A stretch of 42,220 bases of DNA. It comes from DAOVVL01 sp965603095 (GTDB taxonomy: Bacteria > Pseudomonadota > Alphaproteobacteria > Rhodospirillales > Magnetovibrionaceae). The stretch is taken from NCBI GenBank assembly GCA_965603095.1, contig CBFDBQ010000012.1, positions 1-42,220 on the forward strand, written 5' to 3'. A program made the translations under genes and the position numbers. Positions 32,716-41,472 of the stretch are shown piece after piece (position 1 is the first letter of the stretch; every line of letters starts with the position of its first letter). The notes below the pieces were generated by a model, which saw nothing but the letters and a program-made list of their open reading frames with translations, did no database searches and was not told where the DNA came from.

Positions 32716-33984
32716 CTAAAGCATCAGCTTCATTGGTTCTTCGATTATTTTCTTAAATGCCGCCATATATTCAGCCCCCAACGCACCATCAACTGCGCGG
32801 TGATCAACCGACAATGTGCAGGTCATTATGGTGGCGATTGCCAACGCGCCATGTTTTACCACTGGGCGTTGCTCGCCCGCACCAACTGCTAAAATACAGC
32901 TTTGCGGTGGGTTGATGATGGCGGAAAATTCGCGAATGCCAAACATGCCTAAGTTGGAAATTGTAAAGCCACCGCCGGTGTATTCTTCGGGCATCAATTT
33001 GCCTTCACGCGCTCTGCCGGCTAGTTCCTTAACCTCGTTTGAAACATCGGCAATTCCTTTTACGTCGGCATTTCTGATAACTGGCGTAATAAGCCCACCC
33101 GGTGTGGCAACCGCGATGGAAATATCAACATCATCATAAACCCGAATGAAATCACCCATCCACGATGCATTGGCACCCGGGACTTCTTTTAATGCCTTTG
33201 CCGCGGCCTTGATGACAATATCGTTGACCGATATTTTATATTCACCACCTTCGGCGGCATCGTTTAGGCGTTTGCGCATTTCCATCAGGTTATCAATGTT
33301 GCAATCGATGGTCAGATAAAAATGTGGAATATTTTGTTTTGCTTCGACCAAGCGCCTAGCAATTGTTTTGCGCATGGTTGAATTTGGCGCATCGGTTCCG
33401 GGGCCGCTGGCTACAACAGGGGCAGATGGTTGGGTTACGGTTTGCGTTGGTGCAACGCCGCCCGCCATACCAGCGGGTGCGCCAACAACGTCTGCCTTTA
33501 TAATTCGTCCGCGCGGGCCGGAACCTTGAACGGTTGCCAAGTTTACGCCACGCTCAACCGCAATACGTTTTGCCAACGGCGATGCAATTATGCGTGCGCC
33601 AGTTGCGACAACTGCTGCGGGTGCCGATACGGGTGCGGGCACAGCAGGACTTGCGGTTGCTGTGGGTGTGGGTGTAGGTGTGGGTGTCGCGCTTGGCTTT
33701 GGCGTACTGACTTTAAAACCATCAAGGACTGATTTATCTTCGCCCTCCTCCAAAATTAAACCGATTACAGCGTTGACCTGAACATTTTCTGTTCCTGCGG
33801 GCACTAGTATCTTGCCCAAGGTTCCTTCTTCTACCGCTTCTACTTCCATGGTGGCTTTATCGGTTTCGATTTCGGCTATTACGTCACCGGACGAAACTGT
33901 GTCGCCTTCGGATTTATGCCACGACGCAAGGGTTCCCTCGGTCATGGTTGGTGAAAGGGCGGGCATGGTTATTTCTATTGGCAT
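32716..33984 (-). CDS. pdhC: Dihydrolipoyllysine acetyltransferase (E2) of pyruvate dehydrogenase
   Basis: E2, the core of the PDH complex, which moves acetyl from lipoyl to CoA. The 422-residue protein has an N-terminal lipoyl domain (1-76, lipoylated Lys43 in ETDKATMEV), an Ala-Pro-Thr-rich linker with a PTPTPT run, a peripheral-subunit-binding domain (IIASPLAKRIAVERGVNLATVQGSGPRGRI), and the acetyltransferase domain ending in SVDHRAVDGALGAEYMAAFK with the catalytic His. There is one lipoyl domain. Its gene shares 210 identical bases with pdhB. Confidence 0.95.
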   Translation of the reverse strand: MPIEITMPALSPTMTEGTLASWHKSEGDTVSSGDVIAEIETDKATMEVEAVEEGTLGKILVPAGTENVQVNAVIGLILEEGEDKSVLDGFKVSTPKPSATPTPTPTPTATASPAVPAPVSAPAAVVATGARIIASPLAKRIAVERGVNLATVQGSGPRGRIIKADVVGAPAGMAGGVAPTQTVTQPSAPVVASGPGTDAPNSTMRKTIARRLVEAKQNIPHFYLTIDCNIDNLMEMRKRLNDAAEGGEYKISVNDIVIKAAAKALKEVPGANASWMGDFIRVYDDVDISIAVATPGGLITPVIRNADVKGIADVSNEVKELAGRAREGKLMPEEYTGGGFTISNLGMFGIREFSAIINPPQSCILAVGAGEQRPVVKHGALAIATIMTCTLSVDHRAVDGALGAEYMAAFKKIIEEPMKLML

Positions 33985-33994
33985 TTTTTGTTTC
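33785..33994. repeat. Lipoyl-domain repeat, pdhC copy (210 bp)
   Basis: I compared this stretch base by base with 35183-35392, in the same orientation, and found no difference over 210 bases, including third positions of codons and about ten bases before the start codon. It encodes lipoyl residues 1 to about 67. Confidence 0.95.
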
Positions 33995-34002
33995 CCTCCT
34001 TT

Positions 34003-35382
34003 CTAGCGATAGCAAACTGATTTGCAGGCGGCGACAATTTTATCGACACCGGGCAAAGTCATTGTTTCAAGGTTAGCCGCATACGGCATGGGAACGTTTT
34101 CGCCGGTTACACGCAGCACCGGGGCATCAAGATCATCGAATGCCAGTTCCATCATTTGCGCCGCCATTTCAGAACCCATTCCGGCTTGGGGCCAGCCTTC
34201 CTCGGTATTTACCAAGCGATTGGTTTTGCGAACCGAATTAACGATTGTATCGGTATCTAATGGGCGGATGGTTCTAAGGTTTATGACCTCGGCTGATATT
34301 CCGTCCACTGCCAACAATTCAGCCGCTTCCAGCGCAACGCTAACCATGCGGGAAAATGCGGTTATGGTAACGTCGGTTCCCTCGCGCTCGACCTTGGCCC
34401 GACCAATGGGTAAAACAAAATCATCCCCTGCTGGGACTTCAAAACTTTGCCCGTACATTAATTCATGTTCCAAAAACACAACCGGGTTAGGGTCACGAAT
34501 TGCGGCTTTTAGCAATCCTTTGGCATCAGCGCCCGACCATGGCGATACAACCTTTAGCCCCGGTATTTGTGAATACCATGCGGCATAACATTGGCTGTGC
34601 TGTGCGCCAACGCGAGACGCCGCACCATTGGGGCCACGAAATACCATGGGGCTTCCCATTTGTCCGCCCGACATGTACCGGGTTTTGGCCGCCGAATTAA
34701 CAATGTGGTCCATGGCCTGCATGGAAAAATTAAATGTCATAAATTCAATAATGGGTTTAAGCCCGCCAAATGCGGCACCAACCCCAAGGCCGGAAAAACC
34801 AATTTCGGTAATGGGTGTATCTATAACCCGTTTAGGGCCAAACTCGTCCAACAGCCCTTGGCTTACTTTGTATGCGCCTTGGTACTGGGCAACTTCCTCG
34901 CCCATTAGAAATACGTTTTCATCCGCCCGCATTTCTTCGGCCATGGCGTCACGCAAACTTTCGCGAACTGTTTGGGTTATCATTTCACCGCTGTATTCCG
35001 GTTCGGTCGCAGGTGTTGATATTGGCGTTGATATTGGTGTGGCAGCAACTGGCTGAACGGGTTCTTGTGTTTCTATTGCAGGCGCTGGTGCTGCTGCGGG
35101 CGCACTGGGTGTATAATCTTCCAGCGCACTGGCGGTCTCGCCCTCCTCCAATAAAAGTGCGATAACCGAATTAACCTGAACGTTTTCTGTTCCTGCGGGC
35201 ACTAGTATCTTGCCCAAGGTTCCTTCTTCTACCGCTTCTACTTCCATGGTGGCTTTATCGGTTTCGATTTCGGCTATTACGTCACCGGACGAAACTGTGT
35301 CGCCTTCGGATTTATGCCACGACGCAAGGGTTCCCTCGGTCATGGTTGGTGAAAGGGCGGGCATGGTTATTTCTATTGGCAT
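34003..35382 (-). CDS. pdhB: Pyruvate dehydrogenase E1 beta with N-terminal lipoyl domain
   Basis: E1 beta, which with E1 alpha decarboxylates pyruvate using thiamine diphosphate. The 459-residue protein starts with a full lipoyl domain (1-76, Lys43), a proline-alanine linker, and then the E1 beta body (from about 135: EMITQTVRESLRDAMAEEMRADENVFLMGEEVAQYQGAYKVSQGLLDEFG). E1 beta carrying a lipoyl domain is known from several alphaproteobacteria. It ends 18 bases before pdhC and starts 25 bases after pdhA. Confidence 0.95.
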   Translation of the reverse strand: MPIEITMPALSPTMTEGTLASWHKSEGDTVSSGDVIAEIETDKATMEVEAVEEGTLGKILVPAGTENVQVNSVIALLLEEGETASALEDYTPSAPAAAPAPAIETQEPVQPVAATPISTPISTPATEPEYSGEMITQTVRESLRDAMAEEMRADENVFLMGEEVAQYQGAYKVSQGLLDEFGPKRVIDTPITEIGFSGLGVGAAFGGLKPIIEFMTFNFSMQAMDHIVNSAAKTRYMSGGQMGSPMVFRGPNGAASRVGAQHSQCYAAWYSQIPGLKVVSPWSGADAKGLLKAAIRDPNPVVFLEHELMYGQSFEVPAGDDFVLPIGRAKVEREGTDVTITAFSRMVSVALEAAELLAVDGISAEVINLRTIRPLDTDTIVNSVRKTNRLVNTEEGWPQAGMGSEMAAQMMELAFDDLDAPVLRVTGENVPMPYAANLETMTLPGVDKIVAACKSVCYR

Positions 35383-35392
35383 TTTTTGTTTC
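35183..35392. repeat. Lipoyl-domain repeat, pdhB copy (210 bp)
   Basis: This is the partner of 33785-33994, 1398 bases away, with full identity. At the 3' end (35182) the next base differs, and at the 5' side identity ends at 35392, where pdhC has TTTCCCTCC and pdhB TTTCTACC. Confidence 0.95.
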
Positions 35393-35407
35393 TACCTTTC
35401 CTTGGCT

Positions 35408-36478
35408 TTACCCGTTCACTTCGACAAGTATGTCGGTGTAAAGCTCTGCCCCATCCGGTTCCGGACTTTCCTTGGCGAACTCAGCGGCATTGGTGATAGT
35501 TGCTTTTATATCTTTATCGATATTTTTTAGGGTTTCTTCATCGGAAGCTTTGCTTTCAATTATAAGTTCACGCAAATTATCAATTGGGTCTTGTTCTTGG
35601 CGCACCTTTGAAACCTCGTCCTTTGATCTGTATTTCGCCGGATCAGACATTGAATGGCCACGATATCGGTATGTCATCATTTCAAGTATAAATGGCCCCT
35701 TGCCGGAACGGGCGTGTTCGGCGGCACGCATGGTTGCTTCGCGCACCGCAACAACATCCATGCCATCAACCTGTTCACCAGGAATGCCATGTGAACGCCC
35801 ACGATGATAAAGATCAGTTGTGCTGGATGCGCGGTCGATGGATGTGCCCATTCCGTATTTATTATTTTCAATTATATAAACAACCGGCAACAACCAAAGT
35901 TGCGCCATGTTAAAACTTTCATAGACCTGACCCTGATTGATCGAGCCATCGCCGAAATATGTATAACAAATACCGCTGTCTTCTTTGTATTTATGGGCAA
36001 AGGCTAATCCGGTGCCGATGGGAACCTGCGCGCCAACAATGCCATGGCCGCCGTAAAAGTTTTTTTCACGGCTAAACATGTGCATCGAGCCGCCCTTGCC
36101 TTTGGAATAGCCTCCGATGCGTCCGGTTAATTCGGCCATTACGCCCTTTGGGTCCATGCCGCAAACCAACATGTGACCATGATCGCGATAGCTGGTGATT
36201 ACGCTGTCTTGGGGGTGGGCTGTTGCATGTGCACCAACCACCACTGCCTCTTGGCCGATATATAAATGACAAAACCCACCAATAAGGCCCATGCCGTAAA
36301 GTTGCCCTGCCTTTTCTTCGAAACGGCGTATCAAAAGCATCTCGCGATAGAACTCAACCAGTTCATCAGCGTCTGCTTCTAGGCGTTTTACGGGTTTTTT
36401 GGTTTTAACCTTGGCCTTAGTGCGGGCCTTGGTTTTGGGTTTTGTTTTGGATTTGAGAGCGGCTGCTTTTTTTGCCAT
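35408..36478 (-). CDS. pdhA: Pyruvate dehydrogenase E1 alpha
   Basis: E1 alpha of PDH, which holds thiamine diphosphate. It shows the motif YFGDGSINQGQVYESFNMAQLWLLPVVYIIENN, the VITSYRDHGHMLVCGMDP and GGYSKGKGGSMHMFSREKNFYGGHGIVGAQVPIGTG regions, and the regulatory-loop analogue YRYRGHSMSDP. I chose the ATG at 36478 (356 residues), which has a GGAGG site eleven bases upstream. An upstream in-frame start at 36562 would add 28 residues and lacks such a site. The first 30 residues are a lysine-rich, low-complexity arm (KTKPKTKARTKAKVKTKK) before the conserved body. It heads pdhABC-lpdA. Confidence 0.95.
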   Translation of the reverse strand: MAKKAAALKSKTKPKTKARTKAKVKTKKPVKRLEADADELVEFYREMLLIRRFEEKAGQLYGMGLIGGFCHLYIGQEAVVVGAHATAHPQDSVITSYRDHGHMLVCGMDPKGVMAELTGRIGGYSKGKGGSMHMFSREKNFYGGHGIVGAQVPIGTGLAFAHKYKEDSGICYTYFGDGSINQGQVYESFNMAQLWLLPVVYIIENNKYGMGTSIDRASSTTDLYHRGRSHGIPGEQVDGMDVVAVREATMRAAEHARSGKGPFILEMMTYRYRGHSMSDPAKYRSKDEVSKVRQEQDPIDNLRELIIESKASDEETLKNIDKDIKATITNAAEFAKESPEPDGAELYTDILVEVNG

Positions 36479-36722
36479 TGGGCGGGTGTCCTCCGGAGCA
36501 GTTATATTGATTAATTTATTTTTATTGGGTGCAAACATACCCTCGAATGGGGTTTGTGGCAATGCTTGAAATATCTTATAAGTATTTGTTTTTATTAAAT
36601 TATTTAAGATTAACTTAGTTTTAGTTAATTATTATAATATGATTATAAATCAGGTGTAGGTTTTTGGTTTAATATTTCAAATGGGGAGCAAAAGCGGAAA
36701 TAACAATTAAAAATATTGCCCG

Positions 36723-37037
36723 CTAGCGTATTATCGACCTAACCGTGGTGTAAACATCGTACCAATCCATGGCTTTTTGCATGGCAATGGCGTGCTCGGG
36801 GTTTTCGCGCCATGCTTTAATGGATGCGTCATCTTTCCAATAGCTTACGGTTATGCCGAAACCATCTTCAGCGCGGGCCGATTCTGCGCCTAAAAATCCG
36901 GGCTGATCTTTGACCAACTCAATCATTCTCATGGATGTGTCGTCATAGCCATCATCATAGGCTTCGGGTTTTAGGTGGGTAATGAATGTAACCACGATTG
37001 AGCCTGATGGTGGATTTATAGCTTCGTTAATGGACAT
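36723..37037 (-). CDS. Antibiotic biosynthesis monooxygenase (ABM) domain protein
   Basis: A 104-residue ferredoxin-like dimeric alpha-beta barrel protein. The N-terminus reads VVTFITHLKPEAYDDGYDDTSMRMIELVKDQPGFLGAESAR and GITVSYWKDDASIKAWRENPEHAIAMQKAMDWYDVYTTVRSI follows, the classical ABM pattern. Members act on quinones, haem or unknown small molecules. It lies between ftsB and pdhA, eight bases after ftsB, an addition to the usual order, and may be transcribed with ftsB. Confidence 0.9.
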   Translation of the reverse strand: MSINEAINPPSGSIVVTFITHLKPEAYDDGYDDTSMRMIELVKDQPGFLGAESARAEDGFGITVSYWKDDASIKAWRENPEHAIAMQKAMDWYDVYTTVRSIIR

Positions 37038-37045
37038 TTTAAGGG

Positions 37046-37459
37046 TTATTCCTTTGGTGCAAAGGCAGGGATTAGCGGCTTGCGCTCAGGCGTAGACATA
37101 AACGGGGCCTTACTTAGGGCCAACTCTGTCGCGGAAGAAGGTTTTTCTTCAAATAAAATAATTTCATCAGCCCGGGCATAGCCCAAAACAATTCTGGCAC
37201 GCTCTTCTAACATATCGGGGTCAAGGCTATCTGGGCGCAAAAGGCCCACTTGATTTTCAAGCTTGGCTCGTTCTTTTTGCAGGTCCGCCAATTTATCATC
37301 GAGGTTGCTTACCTGATGCTCAAGCTTGCCCAAGGCAATAAAGCCGCGATCACCCTGTATGGCGTGATAGGCAAAATAAACCACCATGGTTATGCCTGCC
37401 ACCGGGCCAACTATCTGCCCTGCCCTGCGCTTTATTTCAAAAAAAAATCCCATACGCAT
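37046..37459 (-). CDS. ftsB: Septum formation initiator FtsB/DivIC-like
   Basis: A small bitopic division protein that forms a complex with FtsL and FtsQ. The protein has a membrane segment (VGPVAGITMVVYFAYHAI) near residues 17-34 and a coiled coil (LEHQVSNLDDKLADLQKERAKLENQVGLL), then PDMLEERARIVLGYARADEIILFEE. The C-terminal 35 residues are a proline-rich tail. I chose the ATG at 37459 (137 residues) over a TTG at 37474. It lies between eno and the pdh genes, where this gene family is found in many proteobacteria. Confidence 0.88.
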   Translation of the reverse strand: MRMGFFFEIKRRAGQIVGPVAGITMVVYFAYHAIQGDRGFIALGKLEHQVSNLDDKLADLQKERAKLENQVGLLRPDSLDPDMLEERARIVLGYARADEIILFEEKPSSATELALSKAPFMSTPERKPLIPAFAPKE

Positions 37460-37526
37460 ATTATGCGCGCCCAAGCGTTAACACGGGATTAGCACCAAAA
37501 TTATTGATATGAATTATTGAGATGGA

Positions 37527-38801
37527 TTATTTGATGATGTCACGCCCGGCGTAAACTGCGGCCTCGCCCAACTCTTCCTCGATACGGATAAGTTGGTTGT
37601 ACTTAGCAAGACGGTCAGAGCGCGAAAGCGATCCGGTTTTTATTTGTCCGGCGTTGGTGGCAACCGCAATATCAGCAATGGTAGTGTCTTCGGTTTCGCC
37701 CGAACGATGAGAAATAACAGAAGTATAATTTGCCTTATGTGCCATGGCGACCGCCTCCAAGGTTTCGGTCAAAGTACCAATTTGGTTTACCTTAACCAAA
37801 ATAGAATTAGCAACACCTTTGCCAATGCCATCTTTGAGGCGTTTAGGGTTGGTAACAAATAAATCATCACCCACCAATTGGATTTTGTTACCAATTTCAT
37901 CGGTTAGTGTTTTCCAGCCATCCCAGTCGTCTTCGGCCATGCCATCTTCGATTGAGAAAATTGGGTAATTTGATGAAAGATCGGCAAGATATTTAACCAT
38001 TTCATCAGATGAAAGAGATTTTCCTTCGCCTTTTAATTCATACTTGCCATCAACGTAAAATTCCGTCGATGCCGCATCTAGTGCCAGCATTATATCTGTT
38101 CCCGGTTTATATCCGGCCGCACCGATAGCTTCTAAAATATATTCAACCGCTTCTGTGGTTCCGCCAAGCGATGGGGCAAAACCACCCTCATCACCCACAT
38201 TGGTATTGTGTCCGGCACCACCAAGTAGGTTTTTAAGTGAATGGAAAACTTCGGCCCCCATGCGTATGGCATCGGCAATGGATGATGCGCCCACAGGCAC
38301 AATCATAAATTCCTGCACATCAATGGAGTTATCTGCATGCTCGCCGCCATTAATAATGTTCATCATTGGAACCGGAAGAAGGTGCGAATGAACGCCACCA
38401 AGATATGCATAAAGCGGTAATGCGGCCTCTTCGGCGGCGGCTTTGGCGGCGGCCAATGAAACGCCCAATATTGCATTTGCCCCAAGGCGAGATTTATTTT
38501 CAGTTCCATCCAATTCAATCATTGCACGGTCAATGGCAATTTGGTCTTCGGCATCAACACCGTTAAGTGCGTCTGCTATTTCACCATTAACTGCCTTGCA
38601 CGCCTTCAATACACCCTTGCCGCCGTAACGCGATTTATCACCGTCGCGTAATTCAACCGCTTCGTGTGCACCAGTTGATGCGCCACTGGGAACCGCGGCC
38701 CGACCCATGGATCCAGTTTCAAGCACTATATCAACTTCAACCGTCGGGTTGCCACGACTGTCAAGAATTTCACGGGCAAAAATATCGATAATGGCGGTCA
38801 T
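37527..38801 (-). CDS. eno: Enolase
   Basis: Interconverts 2-phosphoglycerate and phosphoenolpyruvate. The 424-residue protein has the N-terminal AREILDSRGNPTVEVDI and the GRAAVPSGASTGAHEAVELRDGD loop, metal-binding residues in MLALDAASTEF, SIEDGMAEDDWDGW and QLVGDDLFVTN, and the signature ILVKVNQIGTLTET with SHRSGETEDTTIADI. All key residues are present. kdsA precedes it, 20 bases away. Confidence 0.97.
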   Translation of the reverse strand: MTAIIDIFAREILDSRGNPTVEVDIVLETGSMGRAAVPSGASTGAHEAVELRDGDKSRYGGKGVLKACKAVNGEIADALNGVDAEDQIAIDRAMIELDGTENKSRLGANAILGVSLAAAKAAAEEAALPLYAYLGGVHSHLLPVPMMNIINGGEHADNSIDVQEFMIVPVGASSIADAIRMGAEVFHSLKNLLGGAGHNTNVGDEGGFAPSLGGTTEAVEYILEAIGAAGYKPGTDIMLALDAASTEFYVDGKYELKGEGKSLSSDEMVKYLADLSSNYPIFSIEDGMAEDDWDGWKTLTDEIGNKIQLVGDDLFVTNPKRLKDGIGKGVANSILVKVNQIGTLTETLEAVAMAHKANYTSVISHRSGETEDTTIADIAVATNAGQIKTGSLSRSDRLAKYNQLIRIEEELGEAAVYAGRDIIK

Positions 38802-38821
38802 TATTTATTCCTTGAATTTAT

Positions 38822-39682
38822 CTAAAGCGATATCGGGTGCGATTTCGCAACCCTATCTATTTCCATCAGCGTTTCAATAAACGCTGGCATATCATTTAGT
38901 GCAATCATATTGGCGCCATCGCTTGGCGCATTGTCGGGATCATCATGGGTTTCAATAAACACACCAGCCACCCCCACGGCCACTGCGGCACGAGCCAGAA
39001 CCGGGGCAAAGCGTCTGTCACCACCTGATGATGTTCCCGCACCGCCCGGCTGTTGTACCGCGTGGGTCGCATCCATAATAACCGGAAATCCAGTGTCGTG
39101 TGCCATTTGTGGCAATGAACGCATATCGGCAACCAACGTGTTATAGCCAAAGCTAGAGCCGCGTTCGGTCACCATTACATTTTGGTTTCCGCTATCGCTA
39201 ATTTTTGCGACAACATTTTTCATATCCCACGGTGCTAGGAACTGGCCTTTCTTTACATTCACCACCAATCCGGTATTGGCGGCGGCCACCAACAAATCGG
39301 TTTGTCGGCAAAGAAAAGCTGGTATTTGCAAAACATCAACATGGCCCACAAGCTGTTCGCATTGTGATATTTCATGTACGTCGGTCAAAACAGGAACACC
39401 AAGTTGAGATTTTATTTCATCAAATACTGGTATGGCATCATCAATTCCCGATCCACGCACACCAGATAATGAAGTGCGATTGGCTTTATCAAACGATGCC
39501 TTAAAAACAAAACCAATGCCTAGCTTGTCGGTTAATTCTTTTAACGCAGTTGCCATCATCATTCCATGATCACGATTTTCAAGCTGACATGGCCCAGCAA
39601 TAAGTGCTAATGGAAGATCGTTGCCAAATGCAACGTGGCTTGCGTTTATGTGTCTAGCTTTCATAGAGGTGACCTTTGTCAT
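38822..39682 (-). CDS. kdsA: 3-deoxy-8-phosphooctulonate synthase (KDO-8-phosphate synthase)
   Basis: Condenses phosphoenolpyruvate and arabinose 5-phosphate, giving the KDO-8-phosphate used in lipopolysaccharide. The 286-residue TIM-barrel protein has LALIAGPCQLENRDH, FKASFDKANRTS, VLTDVHEISQCEQL, FLCRQTDLL, and MDATHAVQQPGG, all conserved. The Cys in IAGPCQ suggests the metal-dependent or metal-independent type cannot be set from that alone. Either ATG 39682 or the in-frame ATG 39664 may start it. It sits between pyrG and eno, as in most proteobacteria. Confidence 0.95.
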   Translation of the reverse strand: MTKVTSMKARHINASHVAFGNDLPLALIAGPCQLENRDHGMMMATALKELTDKLGIGFVFKASFDKANRTSLSGVRGSGIDDAIPVFDEIKSQLGVPVLTDVHEISQCEQLVGHVDVLQIPAFLCRQTDLLVAAANTGLVVNVKKGQFLAPWDMKNVVAKISDSGNQNVMVTERGSSFGYNTLVADMRSLPQMAHDTGFPVIMDATHAVQQPGGAGTSSGGDRRFAPVLARAAVAVGVAGVFIETHDDPDNAPSDGANMIALNDMPAFIETLMEIDRVAKSHPISL

Positions 39683-39707
39683 TTATGGACTACCTTTAAA
39701 CCTTGCC

Positions 39708-41333
39708 CTAGACCAGTCGCGATTGCTGAACCGCGGCATCAATGAACGAAACAAATAACGGATGCGGCTCAAACGGGCGCGATTTTAATTCAGGATGGAA
39801 TTGTACGGCAAGAAACCACGGATGGTCAGGGATTTCTACAATTTCCGGCAAAATACCATCTGGTGACATGCCGGAAAAGCTCAATCCGGCGTCTTCAAGT
39901 TTTTGCTTATAAGCGGTATTTACCTCGTAGCGATGACGATGACGTTCGTTTATTTCACCCCTACCATAAATATCAAAGGCACGACTTCCCTTGGCAAGGG
40001 TGCATGGATATGCACCTAAACGCATGGTTCCGCCAAGGTCGCCTTTCTTTGCACGCTTTTCTAACTCGCCTTCTCTGGCCCATTCTGTCATCAGGCCAAC
40101 AACTGGCTCTTTGGGTTTGCCAAGTTCGGTTGAACCGGCACCATCAATGTTTGCCATATTACGGGCCGCCTCAATAACTGCCACCTGCATACCTAGGCAA
40201 ATGCCAAAATATGGAATATTTCTTTCCCGTGCAAAACGAACTGCTTCAATTTTTCCTTCGGTCCCGCGCTCACCAAAACCACCGGGAACCAAAATACCGT
40301 GCACCCCATCAAGTTGTTGAACCGCATCTTCGCTTTCAAATATTTCAGAATTAAACCAAACAAGGTTTACCTTTACATTATTTACAATGCCGCCATGGGT
40401 AAGTGCCTCGGACAATGATTTGTATGCATCAAGCAGTGAAACATATTTACCAACTATGGCAATATTTACTTCGCCTTCGGGTTTTGTTACCCGTTCAACA
40501 ATTTCTTTCCAACGCGAAAGGTCAAGCTTTGGCGCATCAAGACCGAAACGTTTGCAAACCTGCTCATCCAGGCCTTGTTCATGATAGCTAATAGGAACCT
40601 GATAAATTGTTGAAACATCAAGCGCAGGAATGACTGCTTCAAATGGAACATTGCAAAACAGTGCTATTTTTTTACGTTCGCTTTCTGGAATATCTCTATC
40701 GGCGCGACACAATAAAATATCTGCCTGAATACCAACCGCCAATAATTCTTTTACCGAATGCTGAGTTGGTTTTGTTTTAAGCTCGCCCGCCGTTGGAATA
40801 TATGGAAGCAGTGTCAGGTGCATATAAAGTGCGCGATCACGGCCAAGCTCGTTACCTAATTGGCGAATCGCTTCCAAAAATGGAAGGCTTTCAATATCGC
40901 CAACGGTTCCGCCAATTTCGATTAACATGAAATCTTCATCACCAACGTGGCCCATTACGAATTCTTTTATGTAATCGGTAATGTGTGGAATAACCTGAAC
41001 GGTAGCGCCCAGATAATCACCGCGGCGTTCCTTGGCCAGAACTTCGGAATAAACTTTGCCGGTTGTTACGTTGTCTGATTGGCGCGCATCAACGCAGGTA
41101 AAGCGTTCATAATGGCCAAGATCAAGGTCGGTTTCCGCCCCATCGTCAGTAACATAAACCTCGCCATGCTGATAAGGGCTCATGGTTCCGGGATCCACAT
41201 TAATATATGGATCTAACTTGCGCAGGCGAACCTTGTATCCGCGCGCTTGAAGGGCCGCGCCAAGTGCTGCGGAGGCCAAACCTTTACCAAGTGAGGATAC
41301 CACGCCGCCAGTTATGAAAATGAAACGCGTCAT
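39708..41333 (-). CDS. pyrG: CTP synthase
   Basis: Makes CTP from UTP using glutamine and ATP. The 541-residue protein has the amidoligase part (residues about 1-265: FIFITGGVVSSLGKGLASAALGAAL, KLDPYINVDPGTMSPYQHGEVYVTDDGAETDLDLGHYERF, EIGGTVGDIESLPFLEAIRQ) and the glutamine amidotransferase part (LVPGGFGERG, FGICLGMQ with the nucleophile Cys, QFHPELKS). Its ATG has no ribosome-binding site but a promoter just upstream, so the transcript may be leaderless. Confidence 0.97.
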   Translation of the reverse strand: MTRFIFITGGVVSSLGKGLASAALGAALQARGYKVRLRKLDPYINVDPGTMSPYQHGEVYVTDDGAETDLDLGHYERFTCVDARQSDNVTTGKVYSEVLAKERRGDYLGATVQVIPHITDYIKEFVMGHVGDEDFMLIEIGGTVGDIESLPFLEAIRQLGNELGRDRALYMHLTLLPYIPTAGELKTKPTQHSVKELLAVGIQADILLCRADRDIPESERKKIALFCNVPFEAVIPALDVSTIYQVPISYHEQGLDEQVCKRFGLDAPKLDLSRWKEIVERVTKPEGEVNIAIVGKYVSLLDAYKSLSEALTHGGIVNNVKVNLVWFNSEIFESEDAVQQLDGVHGILVPGGFGERGTEGKIEAVRFARERNIPYFGICLGMQVAVIEAARNMANIDGAGSTELGKPKEPVVGLMTEWAREGELEKRAKKGDLGGTMRLGAYPCTLAKGSRAFDIYGRGEINERHRHRYEVNTAYKQKLEDAGLSFSGMSPDGILPEIVEIPDHPWFLAVQFHPELKSRPFEPHPLFVSFIDAAVQQSRLV

Positions 41334-41341
41334 GGAATGTG

Positions 41342-41369
41342 ACTATATCCGAGTCTGTTTAAAGGGCAA
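41342..41369 (-). promoter_or_regulatory. Putative pyrG promoter, close to the start codon
   Basis: On the minus strand TTGCCC (41369-41364) and TATAGT (41347-41342) are 16 bases apart. The -10 ends eight bases before the start codon, so transcription would begin about one to three bases before it, or at the ATG itself. Confidence 0.5.
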
Positions 41370-41401
41370 AGCATTTGACGAATAAAATTAAAAACTTTTA
41401 C

Positions 41402-41435
41402 AAAAAAAAGAGGCGACTTATCTAAAGCCGCCTCT
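41402..41435 (-). terminator. Intrinsic terminator after secG
   Basis: AGAGGCG (41409-41415) and its complement CGCCTCT (41429-41435) form a stem with a 13-nt loop. On the minus strand it is followed by eight U (41409-41402). It lies 37 bases past the secG stop, between secG and pyrG, so pyrG needs its own promoter. Confidence 0.85.
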
Positions 41436-41472
41436 GATATAATTTTTTTAACTATTTGAAGCGATCGCTCCA

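Noticed and set aside
33590..33732. Gly/Cys- or Val-rich plus-strand frames opposite the pdhC linker
   Set aside because: They are shadows of the Ala-Pro-Thr-rich linker of the E2 protein on the minus strand.
36610..36628. TTAACT/AGTTAA inverted repeat upstream of pdhA
   Set aside because: Only 6-bp arms in very AT-rich DNA; chance is a fair explanation, so I do not call it an operator.
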